From NCBI RefSeq assembly GCF_027257975.1, contig NZ_JANZKX010000002.1, forward strand, positions 310,001-374,000: a stretch of DNA of 64,000 nt. Direction: 5' to 3'. The notes below the pieces were generated by a model. That model was not told the DNA's origin. It saw only the letters and a program-made list of their open reading frames with translations, and ran no database searches. A program made the translations under genes and the position numbers. Positions within the stretch are counted from its first letter, which is position 1; every line of letters begins with the position of its first letter. The DNA is from Pelomonas sp. BJYL3. GTDB lineage: Bacteria > Pseudomonadota > Gammaproteobacteria > Burkholderiales > Burkholderiaceae_C. Below, one piece after another: positions 53,606 through 62,090 of this stretch.

Positions 53606-53661
53606 CTGTCGAACGCTTGTCAAACGCTTGTCAAACGCTTGTCGAATGCATCTGTCATAAA
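53606..53661 (+). promoter_or_regulatory. Four phased 11-bp repeats, Pho-box-like, before the secretion operon
   Basis: CTGTCGA, TTGTCAA, TTGTCAA and TTGTCGA start at 53606, 53617, 53628 and 53639, each followed by four bases (ACGC three times, then ATGC). An exact CTGTCAT follows at 53652. PhoB sites are CTGTCAT-like 7-mers every 11 bases. The array ends about 90 bases before gspG. Phosphate control is inferred. Confidence 0.5.
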
Positions 53662-53747
53662 GCGGCCGGGCTCCATGCCACGGCCGAGCCGGGGAGGCTC
53701 GCTCAGGCACTGAGCCAGGGCGGGGTCGAGATCACATGAGGGACTGT

Positions 53748-54173
53748 ATGAATCGTTGCCGCCGCCCGCGCGCCGGACGTGGGTTCACCTTGCTTGAATT
53801 GCTGGTGGTGATGGTCATCATCGGCCTGCTGGCGGGCTATGTGGGGCCGCGCTTCTTCGGGCAGATCGGCAAGTCCGAGGTCAAGGTGGCGCGCGCGCAG
53901 CTGGACGCCCTGCAGAAGGCCCTGGACCAGTACCGCATCGACACCGGCCACTACCCCTCCGCCGAGCAAGGCCTGCAGGCCCTGCGCGAGAAGCCCATGG
54001 ACGAAGCCCGCTGGGCCGGCCCCTATCTGGCCAAGGCCGTCCCCAAGGACCCGTGGGGCCAGGCCTACCAGTACAAGGCACCCGGCGAGCACGGCGAGTA
54101 CGACCTGCTCTCCTTCGGTCATGACGGCCGGCCCGGCGGCGAAGGCGAGGACGCCGACATCACCAGCTGGTGA
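53748..54173 (+). CDS. gspG: Major pseudopilin GspG
   Basis: Main subunit of the type II secretion pseudopilus, 141 aa. The prepilin site is G12-F13 in GRG-FTLLELLVVM, with Glu at +5. The C-terminal part carries the calcium loop of true GspG proteins (DPWGQAYQYKAPGEHGEYDLLSFGHDG, GGEGEDADITSW). ATG 53748 is chosen because AGGG lies seven bases upstream; ATG 53736 is in frame. First gene of a tight operon of at least ten genes. Confidence 0.95.
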   Translation: MNRCRRPRAGRGFTLLELLVVMVIIGLLAGYVGPRFFGQIGKSEVKVARAQLDALQKALDQYRIDTGHYPSAEQGLQALREKPMDEARWAGPYLAKAVPKDPWGQAYQYKAPGEHGEYDLLSFGHDGRPGGEGEDADITSW

Positions 54174-54200
54174 TGAGCCCCCGGCCGACCGCGTTTGACC

Positions 54201-55397
54201 ATGCCCGACTACATCGTCCGCTACCAGCCTGAGCAGGCCGGCCTGCAGCAGGCCCGCCTGCAGGCTCCGGACCGCCAGGCCCTGGCCGGGCTGCTGGGGG
54301 TGAGCCCGCAGCGCATCCTGTCCGTGGAGGAAGTCGCCGAGGTGTCCGCAACGGCGTCGGCTCCCGCTGGAAGGCGCTTCCCGCTGCAGCTGTTCAGCCA
54401 GGAGCTGGCGGTGCTGCTGGGCGCCGGGGTTTCCCTGGTCGAGGCTCTGGAGACCCTGAGCGAGAAGGAAGCCCAGCCCGGCGTGCGCGCGGCGCTGGCC
54501 GGCGTGGTGCAGGCGCTGAAGGCCGGCCAGCCGCTCAGTGCGGCCCTGCGCGCCCAGCCGCAAGCCTTCGACGAGCTGATCTGCGCCCTGGTCGCCGCCA
54601 ACGAACGCAGCGGCCAGCTGGCCCCGGCCCTGGCCCAGCACGGGCGCTACCTGGCCTGGGTGCAGCAGCTGCGCGACCGCCTGGTGGCCGCCTGCGTCTA
54701 CCCGGCCCTGCTGCTGGGCGTGGGCTCGGCGGTGATCCTCTTCCTGCTGCTCTTCGTGCTGCCTCGATTTGCCGGCATCCTGGACGGTCTGGGCTCGGAC
54801 CTGCCCTGGGGCTCCCTGGCCCTGCTGCACTTCGGGCGCTTCGCGGGCGAGCACCCCCTGGCCGTGGCCCTGAGCCTGGGCGGCGCGCTGCTGGCTGCGG
54901 TCCTGGCCCTGCGCTCGGCGCCCGTGCGTGCGGCGCTGCAGGCCCGGCTGTGGACCCTGCCCGCCGTCGGCCCGCGCCTGCGCGTGCTGGCCCTGGCCCG
55001 CTTCTACCGCAGCCTGGCCATGCTGCTGGCCGCGGGCGTGCCGGCCCTGCAGGCCCTGAAGATCGTGCAGCCCCTGATGGCCCTGCCCTGGCAGGACGCC
55101 GTCGCCCGCCTGGCCACGGCCGTGGGCGAGGGCCAGCGCTTTTCCGAAGCCCTGGAGGCGCAAGGCCTGGCCACGCCCGTGGCGCGCCGCATGGTGCGCG
55201 TGGGCGAGCGCAGCGGCGAACTCGCCGCCATGCTGGAGCGCGCCGCCGCCTTCCACGACGAGGAAGCCGTGCGCCTCACCGACTTCCTCAGCCGCGCCCT
55301 CAACCCCGCCCTGATGCTGATCATGGGCGTCCTCATCGGCGGCATCATCGTGCTCATGTACCTGCCGATCTTCCAGCTGGTGGAGCAGGTGCAATGA
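54201..55397 (+). CDS. gspF: Type II secretion inner-membrane protein GspF
   Basis: A 398-aa platform protein with two GspF domains, each followed by membrane helices. Visible are FSQELAVLLGAGVSLVEALETL and its repeat FYRSLAMLLAAGVPALQALKIV, and a C-terminal LMLIMGVLIGGIIVLMYLPIFQLVEQVQ split over the end. It recruits GspE and the assembly proteins. Its stop overlaps an ATG (ATGA at 55394) that opens a 143-aa repeat-derived frame. The last 36 bases are duplicated 428 bases further on. Confidence 0.94.
   Translation: MPDYIVRYQPEQAGLQQARLQAPDRQALAGLLGVSPQRILSVEEVAEVSATASAPAGRRFPLQLFSQELAVLLGAGVSLVEALETLSEKEAQPGVRAALAGVVQALKAGQPLSAALRAQPQAFDELICALVAANERSGQLAPALAQHGRYLAWVQQLRDRLVAACVYPALLLGVGSAVILFLLLFVLPRFAGILDGLGSDLPWGSLALLHFGRFAGEHPLAVALSLGGALLAAVLALRSAPVRAALQARLWTLPAVGPRLRVLALARFYRSLAMLLAAGVPALQALKIVQPLMALPWQDAVARLATAVGEGQRFSEALEAQGLATPVARRMVRVGERSGELAAMLERAAAFHDEEAVRLTDFLSRALNPALMLIMGVLIGGIIVLMYLPIFQLVEQVQ
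55362..55397 (+). repeat. 36-bp direct repeat, left copy (end of gspF)
   Basis: Encodes the last eleven residues and stop of gspF. It is identical to 55790-55825, just before gspE. The two copies flank the 90-bp repeat array. Confidence 0.95.
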
Positions 55398-55825
55398 GCT
55401 TCCACATCCCGGGATCTTGCGGGGACGCCCAAAGGGCCGAGCGCCGGGCCGCCCCAAGCCGGCCCGGGTCCCCTCGGGGGACCGGCTCGCGTACCCGCGA
55501 ACCGAGGGGCACACATGAGTTTCGGGCCGAGCGCCGGGCCGTCCCAAGCCGGCCCGTGTCCCCTCGGGGGACCGGCTCGCGTACCCGCGAGACGAGGGGC
55601 ACACATGAGTTTCGTGCCGAGCGCCGGGCCGTCCCAAGCCGGCCCGTGTCCCCTCGGGGGACCGGCTCGCGTACCCGCGAGACGAGGGGCACACATGAGT
55701 TTCGTGCCGAGCGCCGGGCCGCCCCAAGCCGGCCCGTGTCCCCTCGGGGGACCGGCTCGCGTACCCGCGAGACGAGGGGCGCCATCCTTCTGCCGATCTT
55801 CCAGCTGGTGGAGCAGGTGCAATGA
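55394..55825 (+). CDS. Frame created by the 90-bp repeat array, coupled to gspF and gspE
   Basis: A 143-aa frame that starts in the gspF stop (ATGA) and stops in the gspE start (ATGA). It consists of 30-residue repeats (each with RAERRA, PSRPVSPRGTGSRTRETRGTHEF) followed by LPIFQLVEQVQ, a copy of the GspF tail. It looks like a by-product of repeat insertion, not a known protein. It would nevertheless keep ribosomes moving from gspF to gspE. Expression is uncertain. Confidence 0.4.
   Translation: MSFHIPGSCGDAQRAERRAAPSRPGSPRGTGSRTREPRGTHEFRAERRAVPSRPVSPRGTGSRTRETRGTHEFRAERRAVPSRPVSPRGTGSRTRETRGTHEFRAERRAAPSRPVSPRGTGSRTRETRGAILLPIFQLVEQVQ
55441..55780 (+). repeat. Four-copy 90-bp tandem repeat between gspF and gspE
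   Basis: Copies start at 55441, 55531, 55621 and 55711; the period is exactly 90. Copies 2 and 3 are identical; copy 1 has a few changes and copy 4 is cut at 80 bases. Each contains GTCCCC-TCG-GGGGAC and CTCGCG-TACC-CGCGAG hairpins, so the unit resembles a REP/BIME-type palindromic repeat that has been amplified. Confidence 0.95.
55790..55825 (+). repeat. 36-bp direct repeat, right copy (before gspE)
   Basis: Identical to 55362-55397, including the final ATGA that supplies the gspE start codon. Confidence 0.95.
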
Positions 55826-57354
55826 CGGCCATCCACCTTCACGACTGCCTCCCCATCGACCAGGGCCCCTGGCAGCTGGACTTCGAACGCTGGCCGCAGG
55901 CCCAGGCCCAGCGCTGGCGTGCGGTGCTGGCCCAGGGCGGAGCCGCGCAGCTGGTGCTGCTGGCCGATCGCGAGCCCGATGTGCTGCTGCTGCAGAGCGT
56001 CGAGGCCCGCCTGCAGGCCGCGGTGGACTGGCAGCGCTGCGAGCCCGCGGCCCTGGCGCATTGGCTGGGCAGCGGCGAGGCCGACTTCCGCGCACTCGCC
56101 GAGGTGGACGAGGGCCTCGCGCCGGGCGAGGCCGGCGCTGCGGCGGTGGAGGAGCTCTCGGCCCTGTCGCTGTCCGAGGCGGCCTCGCCGGCCGTGCGCC
56201 TGCTCAACGCCACGCTCTTCGACGCCCTGCAGGACGGCGCCAGCGATGTCCACATCGAGTGCACGGCCCGCGGCGCCCAGATCCGCTTCCGCATCGACGG
56301 CGTGATGGCGCCGGTGCGCCAGGTCGAGGGCGCGGCCCTGGCCGAGCAGCTGGTCTCGCGCCTCAAGGTGATGGCCGAACTGGACATCGGCGAGCGCCGC
56401 GTGCCGCAGGACGGCCGCTTCAAGCTGCGCCACGCGGGCCGCGAGATCGACTTCCGCCTCTCCATCATGCCCAGCGTCTTCGGCGAGGACGCGGTGGTGC
56501 GCCTGCTGGACCGCGCCCGCATCGAACAGGACCAGGGCGCCTTGAGCCTCGATGCCCTGGGCTTCGACGAGGCCGAGCGCGCCGCCTTGCGCCTGCAGGC
56601 CCGCCAGCCCCACGGCATGCTGCTGGTGACCGGGCCCACAGGCTCGGGCAAGACCACCACGCTCTACGCCACGCTGACCGAGATCCACACCGGCCAGGAC
56701 AAGATCATCACCATCGAAGACCCCGTCGAGTACCAGCTGCCCGGCGTGGTGCAGATCCCCGTGAACGAGAAGAAGGGCCTGACCTTCTCGCGCGGCCTGC
56801 GCTCCATCCTGCGTCACGACCCGGACCGCGTGATGGTGGGCGAGATCCGCGATGCCGAGACCGCCCAGATCGCCGTGCAGGCTGCGCTCACGGGCCACCT
56901 GGTCTTCTCCACCGTCCATGCCAACAACGCCTTTGACGTCATCGGCCGCTTCATGCACATGGGCCTGGACCTCTACAACGTGGTGTCCGCCCTCAACGCC
57001 GTGCTGGCGCAGCGCCTCATGCGACTGAACTGCCGCCACTGCGCGGCGCCCGTCGCGGTGGACCCTGCGCAGCTCGCGCGCCATGGCCTGCAGGACGGCG
57101 CCCACCGCTTCATGAAGGGCGAGGGCTGCGGCCATTGCCGCGGCACCGGCTATCGCGGCCGCCGCGCCGTGGCCGAGCTGCTGCGCCTGGACGACGGGCT
57201 GCGCGACCTGATCGGCAGCCGCGCACCGATGTCGCAGATCAAGGAGGCCGCGCGCAGTCGCGGCATGAAGCCCCTGCGCCAGCAGGCCCTGGCGGCCGTG
57301 TGCCGCGGCGAGAGCACGTTCGAGGAGCTGGATCGTGTCACCCTCGATGAATGA
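55822..57354 (+). CDS. gspE: Type II secretion ATPase GspE
   Basis: A 510-aa cytoplasmic ATPase powering pseudopilus assembly. It has a GspE/PilB core: DGASDVHIE, LMAELDIGERR-like MAELDIGERRVPQDGR, Walker A GPTGSGKTTTLY at residue 271, DPVEYQLPGVVQIPVNEKKG, the Asp/His boxes (LRHDPDRVMVGEIRD, GHLVFSTVHANNA) and a zinc CxxC pair (CRHC...CGHC). The N-terminal 110 residues are unlike classic GspE and may dock to the PilM/N-like partner. ATG 55822 lies in the duplicated gspF tail (ATGA). Confidence 0.95.
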   Translation: MTAIHLHDCLPIDQGPWQLDFERWPQAQAQRWRAVLAQGGAAQLVLLADREPDVLLLQSVEARLQAAVDWQRCEPAALAHWLGSGEADFRALAEVDEGLAPGEAGAAAVEELSALSLSEAASPAVRLLNATLFDALQDGASDVHIECTARGAQIRFRIDGVMAPVRQVEGAALAEQLVSRLKVMAELDIGERRVPQDGRFKLRHAGREIDFRLSIMPSVFGEDAVVRLLDRARIEQDQGALSLDALGFDEAERAALRLQARQPHGMLLVTGPTGSGKTTTLYATLTEIHTGQDKIITIEDPVEYQLPGVVQIPVNEKKGLTFSRGLRSILRHDPDRVMVGEIRDAETAQIAVQAALTGHLVFSTVHANNAFDVIGRFMHMGLDLYNVVSALNAVLAQRLMRLNCRHCAAPVAVDPAQLARHGLQDGAHRFMKGEGCGHCRGTGYRGRRAVAELLRLDDGLRDLIGSRAPMSQIKEAARSRGMKPLRQQALAAVCRGESTFEELDRVTLDE

Positions 57355-58717
57355 GGCGCGCCGCGAAGCGGTGGCGAACGCGCTGGGCCGCTGGCCCTTG
57401 CGTGGCGCCGAGCCCCGGCCGCTGTGGCTGGATGCCCAGGGCCTGGCCGATGCGGACGGGCACCGGATCGCCGACGCCGAGCTGCCCGCATCCGGCCTGG
57501 ACCTGCTGCTGTCCGAGCACCTGCTGACGCCCCTGGTGGCCGAGGCCGGGCTGGACCTGCCGGGCGCCGAAGACATCCGCCAGCATGCCGCGCACTTGCT
57601 GGGGCATTACCACGGACCTCAGGCGCAGGGCTGGCCGCTGGCACCCTGGAGCCAGGGCCACGGGGCGCTGCGACGCTGTGGCGCCTGGGCCCTGTCCTGC
57701 GCCGGGTCCGGCGAGCGCTGGACGGCCTTGCAGGCCCGCCTGCGCAGCGCACGGCCGGCCTCGCTGGCCTGCCTGGAGGCCTGCCGGCGCCAGGAGCCCG
57801 CCTGGGCGCGGGCGCCGCATTCCGCGCTGGCCTGGGTGGAATCGGGCCTGCTGTGCTGGCTGGAGCTGCAGGCCGGCGTGCTGCAGTCGGTGCGCCACCT
57901 GCGCCTGGCCGCACCGACGCCGGAGGCGCTGTGCCGGCGTCTGCTGCCGCTGCTGGCCCGACTGCCGGCGGGCAGCGAGACTCTGCTGGCGGGCTGCGGG
58001 CTGTCGGCGCCGCTGGGCCCGCCACCGGCGGGCGTGCGTGTCCTGGGCAGCCCGGAGGCCCTGGCGGCCGCAAGACCTGACCCCCTGCTGTGGGCATGGC
58101 CCGCCCCCGCGCCCCGCGAGGCCTCAGGTGACTTCCTGCCTCCGGTGCAGCCCCTCGCCCGCTGGCGCTGGCCCCTGCTGGGCGTGGCCATGCTGTGCCT
58201 GGGCCTGGCGTCGCAGGAGGCCTGGCAGGCCCACGCGCAGCGGCAGTTTGCCCAGGACAGCGTCAGCCGCCTGCAGGCGCGGCAGGCCTCCCCGGCACCG
58301 CGGGTCGACCGGGGAGCCAAGGCGTCCACGGCTGAGCCCAAGGCCCTGCTGGAGGCCCGCCAGTCCCTGCACCATCCGTGGCCCGTCCTGCTCGCCCAGG
58401 TCGAGGCCGCGGCGCTGGACGAGCAGCAACGCCCGCGCGTGGCCTGGCTGGGTCTGGACCTGCAGGCGGCTCGCGCCGAAGTCCGCCTCGAAGGCCAGGC
58501 CGAGGACCGCAGCCAGATCCTGGCGGTGGCCGATGCCCTGGCCCGCCTGCCAGGCTGGACCGAGGTGCTGCCCGCCGCCATCCAGGCGGAGGAGGGCGGC
58601 CGGCCCGGCCTGCGCTTCAGCCTCCAGGCACGGCTGGCGCCGGCGCTGGCGGCCGAGGCGGGAACGCCGGTGGGCGCGGCGGCATCGGCCGCCTCCATGC
58701 CGGGAGGCCCGCCATGA
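57335..58717 (+). CDS. Pilus-type assembly protein, GspL/PilM-PilN-like
   Basis: A 460-aa protein with a cytoplasmic N-terminal region of about 260 residues (pattern like the actin-like PilM/GspL part), one membrane helix (residues 272-292) and a periplasmic PilN/GspL-like domain with a helix followed by a ferredoxin-like fold. It sits where gspL is found, between gspE and the next small membrane gene. GTG 57335 has GAGGAG seven bases upstream, better than the ATG at 57347. It overlaps gspE by 20 bases. Codons at 58070-58080 hold a dispersed-motif copy (minus strand). Confidence 0.75.
   Translation: MSPSMNEARREAVANALGRWPLRGAEPRPLWLDAQGLADADGHRIADAELPASGLDLLLSEHLLTPLVAEAGLDLPGAEDIRQHAAHLLGHYHGPQAQGWPLAPWSQGHGALRRCGAWALSCAGSGERWTALQARLRSARPASLACLEACRRQEPAWARAPHSALAWVESGLLCWLELQAGVLQSVRHLRLAAPTPEALCRRLLPLLARLPAGSETLLAGCGLSAPLGPPPAGVRVLGSPEALAAARPDPLLWAWPAPAPREASGDFLPPVQPLARWRWPLLGVAMLCLGLASQEAWQAHAQRQFAQDSVSRLQARQASPAPRVDRGAKASTAEPKALLEARQSLHHPWPVLLAQVEAAALDEQQRPRVAWLGLDLQAARAEVRLEGQAEDRSQILAVADALARLPGWTEVLPAAIQAEEGGRPGLRFSLQARLAPALAAEAGTPVGAAASAASMPGGPP
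58070..58080 (-). repeat. Dispersed TCAGGTCTTGC motif, copy 7
   Basis: Exact copy on the minus strand preceded by GGGG; within the GspL/PilN-like gene. Confidence 0.7.
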
Positions 58718-59310
58718 CGCGCCGGATGCTGCCATGGCAAGACCTGACCCCCACGGGCCTGCGCCGCCGGACCCGCCCGCTGCGCCAGGCCCTGGGTGCG
58801 CTCGGCTGGCCTGGCGCCCTGGCCGGGCTGTGCCTGCTCGGCGCGGCCGTGCTCGCCCTGCATCTGACCCCGCGCTGGCAGTCCGAGGCCGAGGAGCTGT
58901 CCGTGCAGCAGGCCGCCCTGCGCCGCAGCCTGCGGGCCTCCGCGACCCTGCCCGCCACGGGCGCGCAGACGCCTGCCGCCCTTCTCGCCGCCTTGCCGCC
59001 TTCGGCTGAGCGCCAGCAGCGTCTGGCGGACCTGCTGGAGATCGGCCTGCGGCTGGGCCTGATGCAGCAGCGCAGCGAGCAGCGGCTCGGCGTGGATGCC
59101 GACACCGGCCTCGAGCGCCTGCGCATCAGCATGCCCGTGCAGGGCAGCTATGCCCAGCTGCGCCACTACCTGGGCGCGGCCCTGGCCCATGACCCGGCGC
59201 TGAGCCTGGACAGCCTGCATCTGCGCCGCACGCAACGTGAATCGCAGGATCTGCAGGCCGAGCTGGTCTGGACCCTGCACAGCCGTCGCGAGATTGGAGC
59301 CCGGCCATGA
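58714..59310 (+). CDS. GspM/PilO-like assembly protein
   Basis: A 198-aa protein with one membrane helix (residues 35-53, ALAGLCLLGAAVLALHL), a coiled coil and a PilO/GspM-type alpha-beta domain (RISMPVQGSYAQLRHYLGAAL). It is expected to pair with the GspL/PilN-like protein in the inner-membrane platform. ATG 58714 overlaps the previous stop (ATGA) and its own stop overlaps the next start. A dispersed-motif copy falls at residues 8-12 (WQDLTP). Confidence 0.72.
   Translation: MTRRMLPWQDLTPTGLRRRTRPLRQALGALGWPGALAGLCLLGAAVLALHLTPRWQSEAEELSVQQAALRRSLRASATLPATGAQTPAALLAALPPSAERQQRLADLLEIGLRLGLMQQRSEQRLGVDADTGLERLRISMPVQGSYAQLRHYLGAALAHDPALSLDSLHLRRTQRESQDLQAELVWTLHSRREIGARP
58737..58747 (-). 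repeat. Dispersed TCAGGTCTTGC motif, copy 8
   Basis: Exact copy on the minus strand preceded by GGGGG; inside the first codons of the GspM/PilO-like gene. Confidence 0.7.
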
Positions 59311-59846
59311 GCCCCGCGTCCCGCGCCGGCACGCCGCTGTCCCGACGCCACTGGATCCTGGCCCTCGCGCTGGGCGCGACGGTGGCCGCCTGCATGTGGG
59401 CCGCCCAGCTGCCGGACGCCGACTCCGCCGAGCTGGCCGAGGCCCGCCCTGCCCGCAGGCCGCTGCCCACGGCGGCGCCTGCCACCGCGCAGCCAGCGCA
59501 CTGGACCCCGGCGCCTCGCCAGCCCTGGCCCGAGGCCGAGCCCGCTGCGCTGGGCGCCTGGCAGCCGGCCTTGCCGCCGCCGGTCCAGGCGCCGCCGCAG
59601 CAGCACCAGGCCCAGGCCGCCCCCCCGCCCCCGCAGGCGCCGCCCTTCCCCTATCAGCTGATCGGGCGTCTCGTGCAGGCCGGCCGGGTGCAGGCCCTGC
59701 TGGGCTCCGAGCAGCGCAGCCTGGCGGTGCAGGCGGGAGACACCATCGACGGTCAATGGCGCGTCCAGGCCATTGGCGATGATTCCCTGGAGCTGCTGTG
59801 GCTGCCCGGCCCGCTGCCTCAGACGCTCCGACTCAAACCTCTGTGA
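59307..59846 (+). CDS. GspC/PilP-like periplasmic linker protein
   Basis: A 179-aa protein: one membrane helix (residues 16-34), a long Pro/Ala/Gln-rich linker, and a C-terminal beta domain (FPYQLIGRLVQAGRVQALLG, VQAGDTIDGQWRVQAIGDDSLELLWL) of the homology-region/PilP type. Such proteins join the inner-membrane platform to the secretin. ATG 59307 overlaps the previous stop. Confidence 0.75.
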   Translation: MSPASRAGTPLSRRHWILALALGATVAACMWAAQLPDADSAELAEARPARRPLPTAAPATAQPAHWTPAPRQPWPEAEPAALGAWQPALPPPVQAPPQQHQAQAAPPPPQAPPFPYQLIGRLVQAGRVQALLGSEQRSLAVQAGDTIDGQWRVQAIGDDSLELLWLPGPLPQTLRLKPL

Positions 59847-59851
59847 GTGCC

Positions 59852-62086
59852 ATGTCCCCTGCTCGGTGCCGCGCGGCCGTCCGCGCCCTTCCCGGTGTCC
59901 TGTCCCTCTCCCTGCTGCTGAGCCTGGCCGGCCTGCAGGGCTGCGCCAACCCGGCCCTGCACGAGGCCGACGAGCTGCTGCGCGCCAACCAGCTGGGCCA
60001 GGCCGACGCCGTGCTCAGCGGCGCGCTGAAGGCCGCCCCGCAAGACCCGGCCCTGCGCAGCGCGCAGCTGCGGGTGCGGGAGCAGCGGGTGTCACGCTGG
60101 CTGGTGCAGATCGAGGGCCTTCGCGCCGCCCAGCGCTGGGACGAGGCCCAGGCCCTGCTCGAGCAGCTCCTGCAGCTGGAGCCGCAGAACCCGCGGGCCC
60201 AGGCCCTGGCCGTGGAGCTGCCGCGTGGCCGCCGCCATGAGCAGCGTCTGCAGGAGGCACGCCTGCAGTTCAAGGCGGGCCGCCCGGGCATGGCCGATGC
60301 GCTGCTGCGCGAGATCCTGGCCGAGAACCCCCTGCATGCCGGCGCTCGCCAGCTGCAGAACCAGATCGCACAGGCGAGGCCGCTGGAGTCCGGCGCCCAG
60401 GAGCTGGGCCCGGCCTTCCAGGTGCCGGTGACGCTGGAGTTCCGCGACGCGCCCCTGCGCCAGATCTTCGAGGCCCTGAGCCGCAGCAGCCAGGTCAACT
60501 TCGTCTTCGACCGCGATGTGCGCACCGACGCCCGCGCCAGCCTCTTCCTGCGCAACGTCACCCTGGACGAAGCCATGCGCGTGCTGCTGTCCACCCAGCA
60601 GCTGGACCGCAAGCTGCTCAACGAACACTCGGTGCTGATCTACCCCAACAGCCAGGCCAAGCAGCGCGAGCACCAGGAGCTGATCACCCGCACCCTCTAC
60701 CTCAGCAATGCCGACGTGAAGCAGGTGCAGAACCTGGTGCGCACCATCGCCAAGGTGCGCGACCTCCACATCGACGAGCGTCTCAACCTCCTGGTGGTGC
60801 GCGACACGCCGGAGGTGGTCCGCCTCGTGGAGAAGCTGATCGCCTCGGTGGACCTGCCCGAGCCCGAGGTCATGCTGGACGTGGAGGTGATGGAGGTCGG
60901 CTCCGACCAGGTCGAGGCCCTGGGCCTGCAGTGGCCGGACCAGCTGCAATACGGTCTCGTGGGCGCCGACGGCAAGATGGGCGGCACCGTGCTGCTGGGC
61001 CAGCGCAGCGAGTTCCGCGGGGCCATCGCCAACCCGGCCCTGGTGGCCACGCTGCGGGGCACGGCGGGGCAGGTCCGGCTGCTGGCCAATCCCAAGATCC
61101 GGGTGCGCAACCGCGAGAAGGCCAAGGTCCAGATCGGCCAGAAGCTGCCGGTCTTCACCACCACCACCAACTTCACCGGCACGACCTCGGTGGCGGCCTC
61201 GGTCAGCTATCTCGACGTGGGCCTGAAGCTGGACGTGGAGCCCACCATCCAGCTCGATGGGGACGTCATCATCCGCATGGGCCTGGAGGTCAGCAATGTG
61301 ATCAAGGAGATGGTGGGGCCGGGCGGCACCACGGCCTACGCCACGGGCACCCGCAATGCCGCCACCACGCTGCGCCTCAACGACGGCGAGACCCAGGTGC
61401 TGGCCGGCCTGATCAACGACGAGGACCGCAGCGCCGCGCAGGGCGTGCCGGGGCTCTCGCGCCTGCCGCTGCTGGGCCGGCTCTTCGGCGTCACCACGGA
61501 CACGCGCAACAAGACCGAGGTGGTGCTGCTGATCACGCCGCGCATCATGCGCAACGTGCCCCTGCCCGACGTGCGGCTCACCCAGCTGCCGGCCGGTACC
61601 GATGCCTCGCCGGGCGCCTTCAGCAGCCTGCTGCGGCCGGCGGCGCCCGCTGCTGTGCCCGCGCCCATCCTTTCCGTGCCGGGTGCGTCCGCGGCGCCCG
61701 CCGGCACCACCGTCGCGCCCGGGTCCCCGGCACCCGCGGGCGAGCCCGTGCTGCTGCAGCTGGAGGTCACGCCCGAGGTGGTGCCGGAGGGCACGGTGTC
61801 GGTGGTCCTGCGCCAGGCCAGCGCGATGACCGTGCGCGGCACCCTGCGCTTCGACCCGGCCCTGCTGCAGCCCGTGTCAACCCCGGCCGGCGCGGCGCCG
61901 GGCCAGCTGGCCTTCGAGCTGGCGCCGGGCGCGGCCCAGGCCCTGCTGCTGCGCGCGCTGCCGGCGGCGCAGGGGCAGATCGTGTCCCTGCAGCTGGAAG
62001 GACTCGCGGCCAGCAATGCGCAGGGTCAGGTCTTGCCTGTGCAGGTCGAGGGCGGCACGCAGGTGCGTGTCGAGGCGGCGCGCTGA
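59852..62086 (+). CDS. gspD: Outer-membrane secretin GspD with cohesin-like C-terminus
   Basis: A 744-aa lipoprotein secretin (lipobox AGLQGC, Cys31). Residues 35-190 form TPR-like helices, then an STN/secretin-N region (LRQIFEALSRSSQVNFVF), N-domains and the secretin core (VEVMEVGSDQVEALGLQW, RVRNREKAKVQIGQKLPVFT, GGTTAYATGTRNAATTLRLNDGETQVLAGL). After the core about 130 residues form a cohesin-like beta domain, unusual for classic GspD. Its end holds a dispersed-motif copy (GQVLP). GTG 59843, overlapping the previous stop, is an alternative start. Confidence 0.92.
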   Translation: MSPARCRAAVRALPGVLSLSLLLSLAGLQGCANPALHEADELLRANQLGQADAVLSGALKAAPQDPALRSAQLRVREQRVSRWLVQIEGLRAAQRWDEAQALLEQLLQLEPQNPRAQALAVELPRGRRHEQRLQEARLQFKAGRPGMADALLREILAENPLHAGARQLQNQIAQARPLESGAQELGPAFQVPVTLEFRDAPLRQIFEALSRSSQVNFVFDRDVRTDARASLFLRNVTLDEAMRVLLSTQQLDRKLLNEHSVLIYPNSQAKQREHQELITRTLYLSNADVKQVQNLVRTIAKVRDLHIDERLNLLVVRDTPEVVRLVEKLIASVDLPEPEVMLDVEVMEVGSDQVEALGLQWPDQLQYGLVGADGKMGGTVLLGQRSEFRGAIANPALVATLRGTAGQVRLLANPKIRVRNREKAKVQIGQKLPVFTTTTNFTGTTSVAASVSYLDVGLKLDVEPTIQLDGDVIIRMGLEVSNVIKEMVGPGGTTAYATGTRNAATTLRLNDGETQVLAGLINDEDRSAAQGVPGLSRLPLLGRLFGVTTDTRNKTEVVLLITPRIMRNVPLPDVRLTQLPAGTDASPGAFSSLLRPAAPAAVPAPILSVPGASAAPAGTTVAPGSPAPAGEPVLLQLEVTPEVVPEGTVSVVLRQASAMTVRGTLRFDPALLQPVSTPAGAAPGQLAFELAPGAAQALLLRALPAAQGQIVSLQLEGLAASNAQGQVLPVQVEGGTQVRVEAAR
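62026..62036 (+). repeat. Dispersed TCAGGTCTTGC motif, copy 9
   Basis: Exact copy preceded by CAGGG near the end of gspD, read Gly-Gln-Val-Leu-Pro; shares the following CTGTGC with copy 3. Confidence 0.7.
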
Positions 62087-62090
62087 GGCC

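Noticed and set aside
53441..53710. Open frame of 89 codons on the minus strand over the Pho-box-like array
   Set aside because: It has no family features and is explained by the phased repeats.
55441..55780. Possible CRISPR array
   Set aside because: Units are contiguous 90-bp tandem copies without unique spacers, and no cas genes are present.
53703..55832. Long open frame on the minus strand across gspG, gspF and the repeat array
   Set aside because: It is antisense to well-supported gsp genes, its composition is low-complexity, and GC-rich codons commonly open such frames.
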